Source: Takakia lepidozioides (Eukaryota; Streptophyta; Takakiopsida; Takakiales; Takakiaceae). Taken from it: 64,000 bases of DNA. The position numbers were made by a program, and so were the translations under genes. Shown here piece after piece: positions 10,724-21,557 of the stretch. The notes under the pieces were generated by a model that had not been told where the DNA came from, searched no databases, and saw only the letters and a program-made list of their open reading frames with translations. The stretch covers positions 55,630,042 to 55,694,041 of the forward strand of contig CM060734.1 of NCBI GenBank assembly GCA_030704615.1, given 5' to 3'. Numbering within the stretch: the first letter of the stretch is position 1; every line of letters starts with the position of its first letter.

Positions 10724-13460
10724 ATGAATCGTCATTCTCAGCTCCAGTTGGTGCTCTTTTTAGTTACGGTGTGCAGGATCCGCGGCACAACATGTCAGTT
10801 GTCACCGAGCAACATGACGTTGAACTCCAAACTGCTTGCAAACGGGAATCGGAGTTTGTTATCACCTGGTGGAATTTTTGAGATGGGATTTTGGATGCAA
10901 CCGAATGTGACGTCCCCAATTTTTACGCTCGCTATATGGTATGCCCAGACATCTCCCGAGAAAACAGTGGTATGGATGGCAGACAGATCCATGAACTTGA
11001 GCAGTAACGCCACCCTGTGGTTGACTGCTCGAGGAGATCTTGAGGTGTACTACGATGGCGACTTGAGGGCGCAACCTGAGTGGACTTCACACACAACAGA
11101 TGTAAGTCACAATGCATGTGATCGAAGAAAATACTCATTTGATGCTGACACGCGAATTACATGGTCAGGTTGTCTCATGAACTAGGTTAGATGGCTACAC
11201 AAATGAGTCTTAGATAGCTTGTGCGAAAAAGTGGACATGATAATTGTTGATTGCTATTGGAATCATGAATACGGGGAGAGGATATGATTAGCCTGGACCA
11301 TCGGGCTCTCACAGGAATTACAGATTTCAAGGTGTTGACGGTAGATTTACATGTGCAAATCCGGCAATGATGAAACTGTGCACTGTGCAGTCGAATGTGA
11401 GCATGGCAGCCATGCTTGATACGGGAAACCTTGTCCTCCTCAACGGCATCAAGCAGGTCGTGTGGCAAAGCTTCAACAGCCCCATTGACACTCTCTTGCC
11501 GGGCCAGCTTTTTGCCAATGTGACAATGTACGCACGGCTGAAAGATCAGAGCTGGACACAAAGTAGTAATTACTCACTCAATTGGGACGGCGACAACCTT
11601 GTGGCTTATTGGATATCTCCGCGTTCCTGGTGGGGCAATTTCTCGTACTGGCGTACTACTACGTCAGGCTTTTCATATGCCATTTTGACGACAGAGGGTG
11701 AGTTTCTTCTTGCAAACAATGCGTCCCGAAATATTTCCCTTGGAAATAGCAGCGACATGGGTTGGACAGGTCGTTTGCGCCGAGTGACGTTCGACTCTGA
11801 TGGCATCTTACGCATCTACAGTTGGGTTGTTAATGGGAGTTCGAAAGAGTGGAGTGTAGAGTGGCAAGCTCTTCCAAGCATCTGTGACGTATACGGCGCT
11901 TGTGGTTCCTATGGATATTGCGAGTCTAATCAATGCTCCTGTACTGAGGGATTTCAGTTTGTCGATGCTAATGATCCATCTCAAGGGTGCACACGGACGA
12001 AGGCCATTAGCACGCTCTGCAATGTCAATAGCAATCTGCAAATGAGTAGGAAGGATAACGCTGACTATTATGCTGGAGATTACTCGAACGACACTGATGT
12101 AAGTTTGAGCTATTGCGTGCAAGCATGCTTGAAGTCATGTTCTTGTGAAGCTTTCGAAGCTATCCCAGGAAGTGACGGGAGTTACACGTGCTGGTACAAG
12201 AACGTTGTCATCAACGGTAAGTTCACAAGCTCCAACCAGACAATGTACATCAAAATCGCTGGCCAGACCCGTCGGGGCCTCTCTCTTGAACAGAAACTTG
12301 TAATAGCACTGATCTTAATGGGCTTAACGATTCTCTTCCTCGGCGTGACGTTGTGCACTTTTGGGTGTTTTACCGTCGTTCGAAAACATAGAAGCCTTCA
12401 AATTAAAAGGTTGGAGAAGAAATGGATTGCGTCAAGAGGCATGATTGTAAATTTCACGTATGATGAGATTCGACTAGCAACCCGAGACTTTGCGGAGGAG
12501 ATCGGGAAAGGGGGCTATGGGTCTGTGTTCAAGGGAGAAATCGGAGAGCAGGCCGTAGTGGCCGTGAAACGACTGGAGAGATTGGGTGCTGGAGAGAGAG
12601 GATTTGTGAACGAGGTGGACACGATTGGACGCATTCATCACGTTAATTTGGTGCAACTCCACGGCTTCTGCTCGACAGCTGATCACAAGTTGCTAGTCTA
12701 CGAGTACGTGGAGAACAGCTCCCTCAACAAAACTCTCTTCCGAGGAGATCGGAAGTCTGAAGCGCCTATTCTGGAGTGGAGGTCCCGCTTCAAGATTGCC
12801 ATCCAAACAGCGCGGGGGCTGGCATACCTACACGAGGAGGTGCGAGACCAGCGCATCATCCACTGCGATGTTAAGCCGGAGAACATCCTGCTTGACTCCA
12901 CGATGTCTGCCAAAGTTGCAGACTTTGGGCTTTCACGGATCTTGAACCGAGAGCAGACGCGCACAATGACGACGCACATTCGTGGCACCTCCGGCTACTT
13001 GGCTCCCGAGTGGACCTCCGACCACGTGCCCATCACCGCCAAAATTGACGTCTACAGCTACGGTATGGTGCTGCTCGAGATTGTCAGCGGTCGGCGCAAC
13101 CTAAAAATCTCTTGGGTAGACGAGCATGAGATCGAGATGCAGCCCGACTGGTACTACCCTTTGTGGGCTTTCGCCAAGATTGAAAATGGATCATTCCTCG
13201 AGGTCGTGGATCCGTTGTTGAGCGGAATCGTGGACGACAAGGAGGTGGAAAGGGCGTTGCTAGTGGCCTTTTGGTGCATCAATGACAAGCCTGAGCGAAG
13301 GCCTACAATGACGATGGTTTTGAATATGCTGGAAGGCCACGTTGCTATCGAGCACCCAGTGCCGCGACCCAAACTTCTTGATGACATGCTCAGTACTATC
13401 AGTACCGATAGTAAAAAGCCGCGCTCAGAATCAGATGTCTTCCCTTCACCTGGCAGGTGA
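10724..13460 (+). CDS. G-type lectin S-receptor-like serine/threonine kinase
   Basis: A plasma-membrane receptor kinase. Exons are 10724-11101 and 11391-13460, with a phase-0 intron (GTAAGT donor, GTGCAG acceptor), giving 815 residues. ATG 10724 is preferred over 10658 because it directly precedes a hydrophobic signal peptide (LQLVLFLVTV). Domains: B-type lectin about 25-180 (LDTGNLVL...VWQSFNSPIDTLLPGQ); EGF-like about 291-315 (CDVYGACGSYGYC); PAN/apple-like about 352-410 with several Cys; one membrane helix about 429-455. The kinase runs about 490-770, with the glycine loop GKGGYGSV at 498, VAVK with Lys519, HCDVKPEN at 617, DFG at 637 and GTSGYLAPEW. All catalytic residues are present. The residue before the catalytic Asp is Cys, making it a non-RD kinase, a class often linked to immune receptors. 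The ligand cannot be told from sequence. No frameshift was seen. Confidence 0.92.
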
Positions 13461-13490
13461 TCAATTACCTTCCAACCCTCGAAGTATATT

Positions 13491-14461
13491 AGTCATTTGT
13501 TTGCTAACGCTAAGACTTTGATCAGGTTCAAGATTGTCTTTTTACAGACTCGAGGACTTTGTCCACTGAATCACGACCATATTGCTCTTTTCGAAATAAT
13601 TATCTGCTTTTGTGGCAGCTGCAATATGAGCACCATGTAGGGTCAAGAGAAGCTGGGCCTCACTCGCATGCATTTCTTCCATGGCCTACAAAAACATTAG
13701 ATAGCCTGGACAGGTACTCATTGGCATGAACTATGAACTCGATCACAAAAGTTGAGTGATTTTGGCAAACTGTATTAGTACCGAAAAGGACCACAAGGTG
13801 CAACTGAACTGCAGGGTTTTCTGACTCAGTAAATGTCAGGAGTCTTTTCTTGTCCTCAGTCAGACTGTACACAAGGGTATGTGAGAAGTTTTTTCGGGGG
13901 AGGAGAAGGTACTTATGAGACTTGCTATCCAGTATCCTTCGTGGGCATAGACTTGTTCTCGGGTTGGACAGCCGGAGAGGGCAGCAGGGGAGAGCTGAAG
14001 AGGACTTGTTATGCACAAGGGACCCGTGTCCTGTAGCGTCCATTATCACTCAGAACCAGACCCATGGAAGGTCACGGTTTTTTGGTGTTGACATGATCTC
14101 GCTACGTGAGCAGGGCAAAGTTGGTCACAAAAGATGTATGTCTTCTGACACTTCAAAATCCCACAAAATCTCAGTGCCGAGCTATCATATTGAAATTCTG
14201 TAACGTGCAGTGTCCTTCTCATGGGAACTGATCTACTTGACCATCCCATGAGTTATTGCTGTATGGCATAAAGATTCTTGAAGTAATTTTTGTAGGCCAT
14301 GCCGTCTCTGAGAAGGTCGATTCAGCGCTACTCAGCTGGATCATTGACTAGGTCGACCGTTAGCAAAATTTAGTAAGGTTCATATCTTGGTCCTATGAAA
14401 TGTGAACTATGAAATGATAGATTCAAGCTTCTCGTGACCATGTAGGATGAGAATGAAAACC
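13491..14461. repeat. About 1-kb dispersed repeat, copy A
   Basis: It starts AGTCATTTGTTTGCTA and ends GAGAATGAAAACC. It aligns along its whole length with 25353-26340 in the same orientation, differing by scattered substitutions and short indels. It lies just 3' of the receptor kinase gene. No convincing coding frame, terminal inverted repeat or target duplication was found. It may be a non-autonomous element or a segmental duplication. Confidence 0.85.
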
Positions 14462-14598
14462 ATAAGATTTGTTGCGCAAAATCCTTTCCCTCAGCATGCA
14501 ACTCCAGTCACAAATAAGAATAATCTCGTGTTCACTAGCTGTATCTACACCAATTTCTGTGGAATCCAGAAAATTAGGATGCAGCAGGTCCCAACAAC

Positions 14599-14645
14599 TC
14601 TCTCTCTCTCTCTCCCTCTCTCTCCCTCCCTCTCTCTCCTCTCTC
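14599..14645 (+). repeat. (CT)n microsatellite
   Basis: A run of imperfect CT dinucleotides. It is followed at once by a short sequence matching the 3' end of the LINE found at 48-51 kb. Confidence 0.9.
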
Positions 14646-14674
14646 CAAGTATGGCAAACAACGTCTTCTGACTA
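14641..14674 (+). mobile_element. LINE 3'-end trace next to a CT tract
   Basis: This contains GGCAAACAACGTCTT (14651-14665) in a context closely resembling the LINE terminus repeated at 50.8-51.7 kb (CAAGGCTACGGCAAACAACG, then TCTTATGAGTACAA). As in that array, it directly follows a CT tract. It is only about 34 bp, so the call rests on the 15-base exact match plus flanking similarity. Confidence 0.6.
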
Positions 14675-14879
14675 CAGTTATATATGGGTGCAATGGGGAG
14701 CAAGAAAGATCGCCGTTTATGTACAAGTACTACCGCTCACAGTTTTTGGTTTTCTAGGGCGATTTGGGCAGCTGCCCCACACTAAAACTAGTCTAAAACG
14801 GCAGGGCCTACTACGTCTGTGTCACGCCTTGTTCAAATAGTTGAAGGGCCTCCATCCCACCATTCGGCATTCTGGACAG

Positions 14880-15860
14880 AAGTATCCTGCTGTCCAAGAG
14901 ACCACATCTCGTTCACCTCCTATGAAGCAATACCAGCTTCGACGATGTCAGAGTACTGGACCTCTCTCTGCCATTTTCAAGAGCACCGAGGCTTGAGAAT
15001 ACAAATGAACGTGACCCTGTGTCGCGTTCCATTTTCTGATAAATCTCAAGAGCCTCCCTACCAGACCCACCTCCAATGTAGCCTGTAATCATTGCATTCC
15101 ATAATACAAACATCCCATTCCGCCATTTTGTTGACCGGCATGTCAGTGAGGGCTATCTCCGGAATGCTATCTGATGCAATTTCACCTCTGATGATATTAG
15201 CACAGATCTCTCTGCCCTTCTCTAGGTCTGCTAGACAGGCACATGCATTGAGCACCGAAGTGAAAGTGACTCTGTTGGGCATCACCCCTTCTCGGTGCAT
15301 TAGCTCATAGATGTCGAAACCCTCCATAACACACCCATGGCGAGCACATCCTGCAATCATGGCGTTCCATTAGACCACATTTCGTTGAAATCTTGTTGAA
15401 CACTTGAGACGTTAGGTATATATATGTCAGAATGGGTCACTTTGCCCCTTTCCAGATCTCCACAGCATTCAAAACGCAAGTGAACGTGACTCTGTCATCC
15501 CTTCTCCTCGCATTTGCTCGTAGATCTCCAATGTAAAACAATGCCGATTCCCTACTGCTACTCTAGCCCAAATCTGACAAATGTGGCTGTGATTGCACCG
15601 TTGTGTCACAAAGCTGGAGAAAGGAAGGGCAAGGACCCAACAGAGGGAGAGATTACTTTTATGGAAAAATATACACCAGCATACTTCACCAAGAGCTAGC
15701 AGGTCCTAGTTTCAGTGATGGTGGTTGAATGCAGGCCAAGCAATAATTGTAGAATGGCCTTTGGCAGGAGTTTATGTCAGATCCAATCTCCATGAACGCC
15801 TCTTTCTCCTTTGCAAATTGCAATGTCTCCTCCGGTGTCACAGCATTTCAAAACCTAAGA
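14880..15860 (-). pseudogene. Broken pentatricopeptide-repeat (PPR) gene
   Basis: On the minus strand the 15360-15058 frame reads MIAGCARHGC, MHREGVMPNRVTFTSVLNAC and LEKGREICANII. These are typical plant PLS-class PPR repeats, as found in organelle RNA-editing factors. The sequence continues in another frame (15113-14913) with WNAMITGYI, REALEIYQKM and SLGALENGRE. A stop replaces the residue before WNAMIAG near 15370. Further degraded repeat-like sequence continues to about 15.86 kb. Frameshifts and a nonsense codon show it is dead. The lower edge is vague. Confidence 0.8.
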
Positions 15861-16665
15861 AGGCGCCAGTAAGTTTTCTCTAACTTACATTTCATTGTTG
15901 AAGATCTGCGTAGAGATTGAGTGGAATGTCCCAGAAAGGGATTTGTCGCTACCAACCATCACCATGAAACAACGGTGATTTGCTTTCTACTCCTCTGTTA
16001 CTCCTCTGTCACTCCTCTGGGACTGTCTCTATCAATACCTGTTGAAGAGGAGTTTTACAGGTCAAAGATCTTTTCCTGAAGTTGTAGTATGTGTTTTTTT
16101 GTAGTACGATCTTTGTCAGTCACATCTGCTGTAGTGATGCTCACTGTTGGATTTTATGGTTATAGCCTGATCCAAACGAGGCTTATAGCTGCTCAGTTGC
16201 ACACTTGTGATTTTTGCAGAATAGTCCAAGATCCCCAGACTTCAGACAGGCACACAAAGGAGGCCCCTTGGGATTGAGAGTTGGTCCAACCTCCCTTGGG
16301 TGAAAGCAGAGCTAAATGCCATGACTCAAGGTGAAGCACAATCTATGGTGCTGATGTCGATGTACGCAGCAGAGTTGCAGGCCAAGACTACAACAGGCGC
16401 CATTATTTTGATGGTTCCAAGTCAATCAGAGAGAATTTGCAAATTGTAAGTCTCTCAAATGAGGTGAGTGCAGTTGTGTAAGGAGCTTGAGAGATCGTCC
16501 TTGAAGTATCTAGAAGTTTTCAACTATGTGAGTTGAAGTATATTTAAGGTTGGTAGGTAAGAGTTTGGAGTCAAGCAGGATAGCAGGGTTGAATCAGGCA
16601 CAATTGTTCTTGGACATTAGAGGGGCTGCAGAAGCAGAACCACCTGAAAATCAAAACCCTCCCAA
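15861..16665. other. Intergenic, nothing recognised
   Basis: The stretch lies between the PPR remnant and the 3' end of the Tic22-like gene on the opposite strand. The part nearest 16.6 kb is likely that gene's 3' flank. No motif-bearing frame was seen. Confidence 0.35.
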
Positions 16666-16823
16666 CCCCTGAGTTCTACAACATAACGTAAACCAGAATA
16701 GCATTCAAATAGTCTATAACAGTGGCTTGGGATTTCCCTCCCTACCCCTGAGTTCTACTACATAACGCAAACCAGAATAGCATTCAAATAGTTTATGCTA
16801 TAACGGTGGCTTGGGATTTCCCT
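16666..16823. repeat. 79-bp tandem duplication across the Tic22-like stop codon
   Basis: The unit beginning CCCCTGAGTTCTAC at 16666 recurs at 16745. It runs through GCATTCAAATAGT and GGCTTGGGATTTCCCT in both copies. A small indel (TATGC) in the second copy creates the stop used by the minus-strand gene. In the first copy the corresponding frame is open. Confidence 0.85.
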
Positions 16824-17923
16824 AGATGGTTCATAGCATCCATGCCCGGTGGAATGAACACTATATCTCCCCAGCCCGTGTCCTCCTCATTGCTTTCCAT
16901 CCTCTTCAGTACATCCTCAAAGCAGCCCACCTGGACATCTGTATTGACCCGCAAAGCCGGGTTTACTCTCTGTTGCTGTTTGAAAGCTCTCTTAAGAGCA
17001 TTCTCTAGATCTTCCTTGCAGAAGAAGATAGGGCAGAAGCGCCGGTTGTTACTCCTCAGAATTAGGTTATCAGACTGGAAGACTGGCACCCCGTCAAATG
17101 CTCTCCCTGGATCGCCTGCCTTAGCTCTTGCCTCAAGTGCCTTTTTCACTTGCCGTGGGTCAGGTAGGAACCGGAATGCAATGCCCTCCGTGTTGAGCCG
17201 GTACACCTTGTCAAGTGAGACAGCAACCACTTTTGCCCCACGACCTAAAGATGGCTCTCGATCTCTGACCTGGGCAAGGAGCGCCACGGCGTCCTCCTCT
17301 CTGAAGCAAAATATTCCAAGAGATTTTGAGCTACTGAGATCTGATATCAACACAAATTCATTCGCGGAATTGCTCACAGTGTAGACCGGGACGCCATCCA
17401 ACCTCTTTGCCACCTGCTCCGTGCTCATGGCGAGATTGAAAAGAGGTACTTTTGGCTCCCATTGCGCACTTGTATCGGGGCCGGAACTAAGTGATAAACA
17501 AGCCAAAAGAGGCAGCTGGATCCTCTGGTTTGCCTGCCTGCTGGCACGCCTAACCATCTGCACCAGATGATACGAAATCTCTAACCTCTGCTTATTGATG
17601 CTCTCCTCAATCAGTCCTCCAACCCTCAACCATGGCTGCCAAAATCTGCTTTCCCAAATATTTCGTACCTGCCCATCACTCTGTACACGCTGAGATCCAC
17701 GTCCAAGGCCAGAAATGTGTTCCGCCTTTCCTTCCTCTATGCATTGACCTCCTAGCCTTCCTCCAACTCCTGCCCACCGCTGCCTCACCTCCCCCACCAA
17801 GGACCCAATGCCCCACCGGGGAGGCCATCTGTCTTCATTTTTCTCAGAATTCTCTACAGAAACAGACCTCGGAGACCAAGACTTGGCTCCAGCACCCCCA
17901 GCAGAAGTCCAGCCCCCTTCCAT
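16793..17923 (-). CDS. Tic22-like family protein
   Basis: A single-exon frame of 376 residues. Tic22 proteins act in the chloroplast intermembrane space, helping preproteins pass between the outer (TOC) and inner (TIC) translocons. The family match lies in about residues 165-376. The two repeated halves are visible: LDGVPVYTVSNSANEFVLIS with a following FCFREEDAVALLAQV, then FDGVPVFQSDNLIL with FFCKEDLENALKRA. A conserved VVAVSLDKVYRL lies between them, and DIVFIPPGM near the end. The N-terminal 160 residues are Arg/Ser/Gly-rich and poorly conserved, as expected for a targeting region; the start is the first ATG of the frame. The C-terminus was altered by the 79-bp duplication. It may be the plastid-periphery paralogue rather than canonical Tic22. 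Confidence 0.85.
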   Translation of the reverse strand: MEGGWTSAGGAGAKSWSPRSVSVENSEKNEDRWPPRWGIGSLVGEVRQRWAGVGGRLGGQCIEEGKAEHISGLGRGSQRVQSDGQVRNIWESRFWQPWLRVGGLIEESINKQRLEISYHLVQMVRRASRQANQRIQLPLLACLSLSSGPDTSAQWEPKVPLFNLAMSTEQVAKRLDGVPVYTVSNSANEFVLISDLSSSKSLGIFCFREEDAVALLAQVRDREPSLGRGAKVVAVSLDKVYRLNTEGIAFRFLPDPRQVKKALEARAKAGDPGRAFDGVPVFQSDNLILRSNNRRFCPIFFCKEDLENALKRAFKQQQRVNPALRVNTDVQVGCFEDVLKRMESNEEDTGWGDIVFIPPGMDAMNHLGKSQATVIA

Positions 17924-17949
17924 TACGACCTCCTCGCTCTGTTAAGCCT

Positions 17950-19636
17950 CCACCATAGCCACACTTTCAAGAACTTCTGTGTAGAACGAGGGAGACGTTG
18001 GAACACGGAGATGGAGACCCCACTTCAATACAGTTTTGTTTTTCTTTTCTTTTTTAATAACAGGGGACAGTGGCCCTGCCAGGAGCTTTATTAAGTTTAT
18101 TTTTCAGGGAAAAAAATTAAAACCCCATTGGAACGCCATATCAGGCCTCTACCTTGTGTCATGACCCATTGCGGATTAGACTAACCATGAACCCAAGAAG
18201 ACCTCTTGTGCGTGCTGCTTGTATTTGTAGTCAGGTAATATAGGATTGGTTCGTAAGAACCACCACGGTGCAGCTGAGCGGGCAGAGATTAAAATATGGG
18301 CTGCTAAGACCAAGCTGATTCCCCCAAGAACCTTGTGATCATCAAGAAGAATACCAAATCATGGTACAAAGGGGAGCCAAGAGCCCACATTTGCACAGAA
18401 TGCGCCCCCAAGCCCTCCAACACTACACCCCACTCCCAAAGACCTCGGATCACTAGCATTTTCCTCTCCCGCGTCGACGTTCGCTATGTCTTCTCCTCTC
18501 TCTCTCTCAAGACGCTCCTTCCACCACGTCCATAATCCCTCCTCCAAATCCAGATGATGCCTTCCGCTGCTCTGTCCTCCAACACTGCACCCCACTCCGG
18601 AAGACCTTGGATCACTAGCCTGTCAAGTTATTTTACCACTAGTGTGAAACTAGCTAGGAAATAGCTAACTTTTACATATTGACATTTGGGATTGGCCCAA
18701 GTGTCAATCCAGGGGTCAAGGCAGATTTAGGCCCTGGAGTGGTTATCTTCACGGCAAGCGCGGGAGGCTCATCTTTCTCGAGTTGAGCCTCACCGCGCCT
18801 AGCTATGGCGTCGTAGTGTGGATTCCCCATGGCGTGGGGTGCACTTGGCTTGACTTGTATTTGAGTGATGAGGTTATATATGCATGAGTTTATGCTTCAG
18901 CTTTGTGAGCTCGCATGAGATTGTGCTTGTATTCTTCTTCTTTATCACTCGAGAAAGATGAGCTCGTATCTGTGAGTGCTAGATACGAGTTAGTTGTAGC
19001 ACTTGTGGTTTTTGCTTGAGAATGAGATAAACCAAGTTGTTATGCAAGGAGCACCGTGGAGCTCTTGGTTGTTAGAAGCGGAGGCGATGTGGGTTACGAG
19101 GTGGTAGACCTTGGCATTCGATCTTCAGCTTCAGAGATGAAAGCACCATGCTGCAGGTAATTCCAGAGTACCTTGATGGTTTCAGATTGTGTACATGCAT
19201 GAGCAAGCACGATTGGGAAGAGGACCAGTCAAGAGCAGGTTATAGTGGCTTTGGTGGCAAAGCTGAGAACTGGACTTGGGAATGCGAGCTTTCATTGTGT
19301 GAAGGATTGCAAGACCAAGCGAAAGGGCTGATTTGGCTTGGGGCAAATCAGTGCACTTTATGGAGTATGGTGAGATTGGGTTTCAATCTCGAGCTTCAGT
19401 ATTGAGAGGGCTCTTGTCATGGCAAGAGCAGGGCTGGAACAGGAGCTAAGAGGTGCGGCAAGGCCATGGAATGTGCACCTAGGGTTTCAGAGCTTGGAAG
19501 AAGAGCTCTTGCACCACAAGAGAAGTGTCTTTGTGGCTGGAAATGTAAGCCTTAGGGTTTCAGGAGCTTGGCAAAGGCTGTGGAGTGCTTAGTCTTGTCT
19601 TAGAGAGCATCAAGGAGCCAAGGAGCCAAGATAGGG
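17950..19636. other. Intergenic between the Tic22-like gene and the repeat arrays
   Basis: It starts with the promoter side of the minus-strand Tic22-like gene. The 18.7-19.6 kb part is rich in GCTTG and GAGCTT words and looks like degenerate tandem sequence. No gene or complete LTR was recognised. Confidence 0.4.
18414..18619. repeat. Short direct repeat pair about 162 bp apart
   Basis: CCTCCAACACTACACCCCAC at 18414 and a near-identical stretch at 18577 both continue to TCGGATCACTAGC or TTGGATCACTAGC. This looks like a local tandem duplication with divergence. No coding role was seen. Confidence 0.7.
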
Positions 19637-19925
19637 GGCTGATATCTCTTGTGTGAAGAGGTTGCATGTGTGGAGCATGTATTCAGCTCATTGAAGCTTC
19701 CATCTTCAAGCTTGGAGGGCAAGCAAGGAAGTGGAAAGGGCTGACTTCCCTTATGTGAGGGCAATGCATGTGTGGAGCATGCTATCAGCCTGATGAAGGC
19801 TTGCATTTTCAGGTTTGTGGGTGCAAGAAATGAAGCAAATGAGCTGATTCCCTTATGGTGAGAGTGGGGCATGTGTGGAGCATGCCTTCAGCCCATTGAG
19901 GCTCTTGTTTTCAAGCTTTAGAGAT
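19637..19925. repeat. Degenerate tandem repeat, three units of about 101 bp
   Basis: Units begin near 19637, 19739 and 19840. Each contains GGCTGA or AGCTGA, then GCATGTGTGGAGCATG, a CAGC-rich stretch with TGAAG or TGAGG, and TTCAAGCTT or similar. Spacing of about 101 bp is regular. No protein family is recognisable. Confidence 0.75.
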
Positions 19926-20392
19926 CTAGAACGGAAGGTCTAGGGCTGGTTTCCACTTGGAGTGAAAGAAAAGCACTTGTAGGGCCTATGTGAGTTGGGG
20001 TTTCAACTTCAAGCTTGAAGGGAGCGCAACTCTTGAAGCAGCAGGTGTAGGGGGCTGGAATAGGCTCTAAGATAGATGCTATGGCCAAGGAGAGTGCTTG
20101 AATGAGTGCTCACAAGGGCTGGGAACCAGCAGGGCTTGGTTGTTTGCCATTGAGTTTAGTGGCGTGTTTGGGGAGGCTAAGTGAGAAAGAAGGCTTGGTT
20201 TGTGGCAACCACCTCATGACTTAGGGCTACTATGGTGGTGTGTGGGAGCCGAAAGAGCAAGAATACCTTGCTGATTTCCTCACAGCCGCCATAGCTCGGT
20301 GGAAAGAAGCCCAGAGTCCAAGAGACACAAACCCTAGCTTGGCGTGGCTAAACCCCTTGGAGAAATGGCTAAACTGCCAGAGCGGCCATGGA

Positions 20393-21557
20393 TGGGGCTG
20401 TGAGGGGCTGTGAGGGGCTGTGACAGGCTGTGCCCGTGGCCTTTGGGGCTGTGAGGGGCTGTGACAGGCTGTGCCCAGTGGCCTGTGGGGCTGTGACGGG
20501 CTGTGAGGGGCTGTGACAGGCCGTGCCTGAGGCCTTAGGGGCTGTGAGGGGCTGTGTCAGGCCGTGCCTGAGGCCTGTGGGGCTGTGACGGGCTGTGACA
20601 GGCTGTGCGCAGTGGCCTGTGGGGCTGTGAGGGGCTGTGCGGGGCTGTGAGGGGCTGTGACAGGCTGTGCCCGTGGCCTTTGGGGCTGTGAGGGGCTGTG
20701 ACAGGCTGTGCCCAGTGGCCTGTGGGGCTGTGACGGGCTGTGCGGGGCTGTGACAGGCTGTGCCCAGCCCAGTGGCCTGTGGGGCTGTGACGGGCTGTGC
20801 GGGGCTGTGACAGGCTGTGCCCAGTGGCCTGTGGGGCTGTGACGGGCTGTGAGGGGCTGTGACAGGCTGTGCCCATGGCCTTTGGGGCTGTGATGGGCTG
20901 TGAGGGGCTGTGACAGGCCGTGCCTGAGGCCTTTGGGGTTGTGACGGGCTGTGAGGGGCTGTGACAGGCCATGCCTGAGGCCTTTGGGGCTATGACGGGC
21001 TGTGAGGGGCTGTGTCAGGCCGTGCCTGAGGCTTTTGGGGCTGTGAGGGGCTGTGCCGGTGGCCTTTAGGGCTGTGACGGGCTGTGCCGGGCTGCACCGG
21101 TGGCCTTCGGGGCTATGACGGGCTGTGAGGGCCTGTGTCGGTGGCCTTCGGGGTCGTGACGGGCTGTGAGGGCCTGTGACGGGCTACGCCGGTGGCCTTG
21201 GGGGCTGTGATGGGCTGTGAGGGGCTGTGTCAGGCCGTGCCTGAGGCCTTTGGGGCTGTGAGGGGCTGTGCCGGGCTGCGCCGGTGGCCTTGAGGGCTGT
21301 GACGGGCTGTGCCGGGTTGCACCGGTGGCCTTCGGGCTATGACGGGCTGTGAGGGCCTGTGTCGGTGGCCTTCGGGGTCGTGACGGGCTGTGAGGGCCTG
21401 TGTCGGTGGCCTTCGGGGTCGTGACGGGTTGTGAGGGCCTGTGACGGGCTACGCCGGTGGCCTTCGGGGCTGTGATGGGCTGTGAGGGGCTGTGTCAGGC
21501 CGTGCCTGAGGCCTTTGGGGCTGTGAGGGGCTGTGGCGAGCTGTGACGGGCTGTGGC
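20393..21557. repeat. G-rich minisatellite (GGGGCTGTGA-type)
   Basis: About 1.16 kb built from 10-11-mers such as GGGGCTGTGA, CGGGCTGTGA and CAGGCTGTGC. These are arranged in higher-order units of roughly 50-70 bp that also hold a GTGGCCT(G/T)(T/C)GGGG block. The plus strand is strongly G-rich and the minus strand C-rich. Long open frames inside it (Ser/His/Pro/Ala-rich on the minus strand) are by-products of the repeat. At 20621-20654 four GGGG runs are separated by exact 6-base spacers, meeting the usual G-quadruplex rule. The array abuts a PPR gene fragment. Confidence 0.95.

Noticed and set aside
16806-17384. 192-codon plus-strand frame antisense to the Tic22-like gene
   Set aside because: No domain. 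It is the shadow of the well-supported minus-strand gene.
18660-19636. LTR of a retrotransposon
   Set aside because: No paired LTR, primer-binding site or polypurine tract could be found; it looks more like degenerate tandem sequence.
20535-20972. 145-codon minus-strand open frame rich in Ser, His and Pro
   Set aside because: It lies wholly within the G-rich minisatellite and merely reads the repeat unit; no start context or domain.
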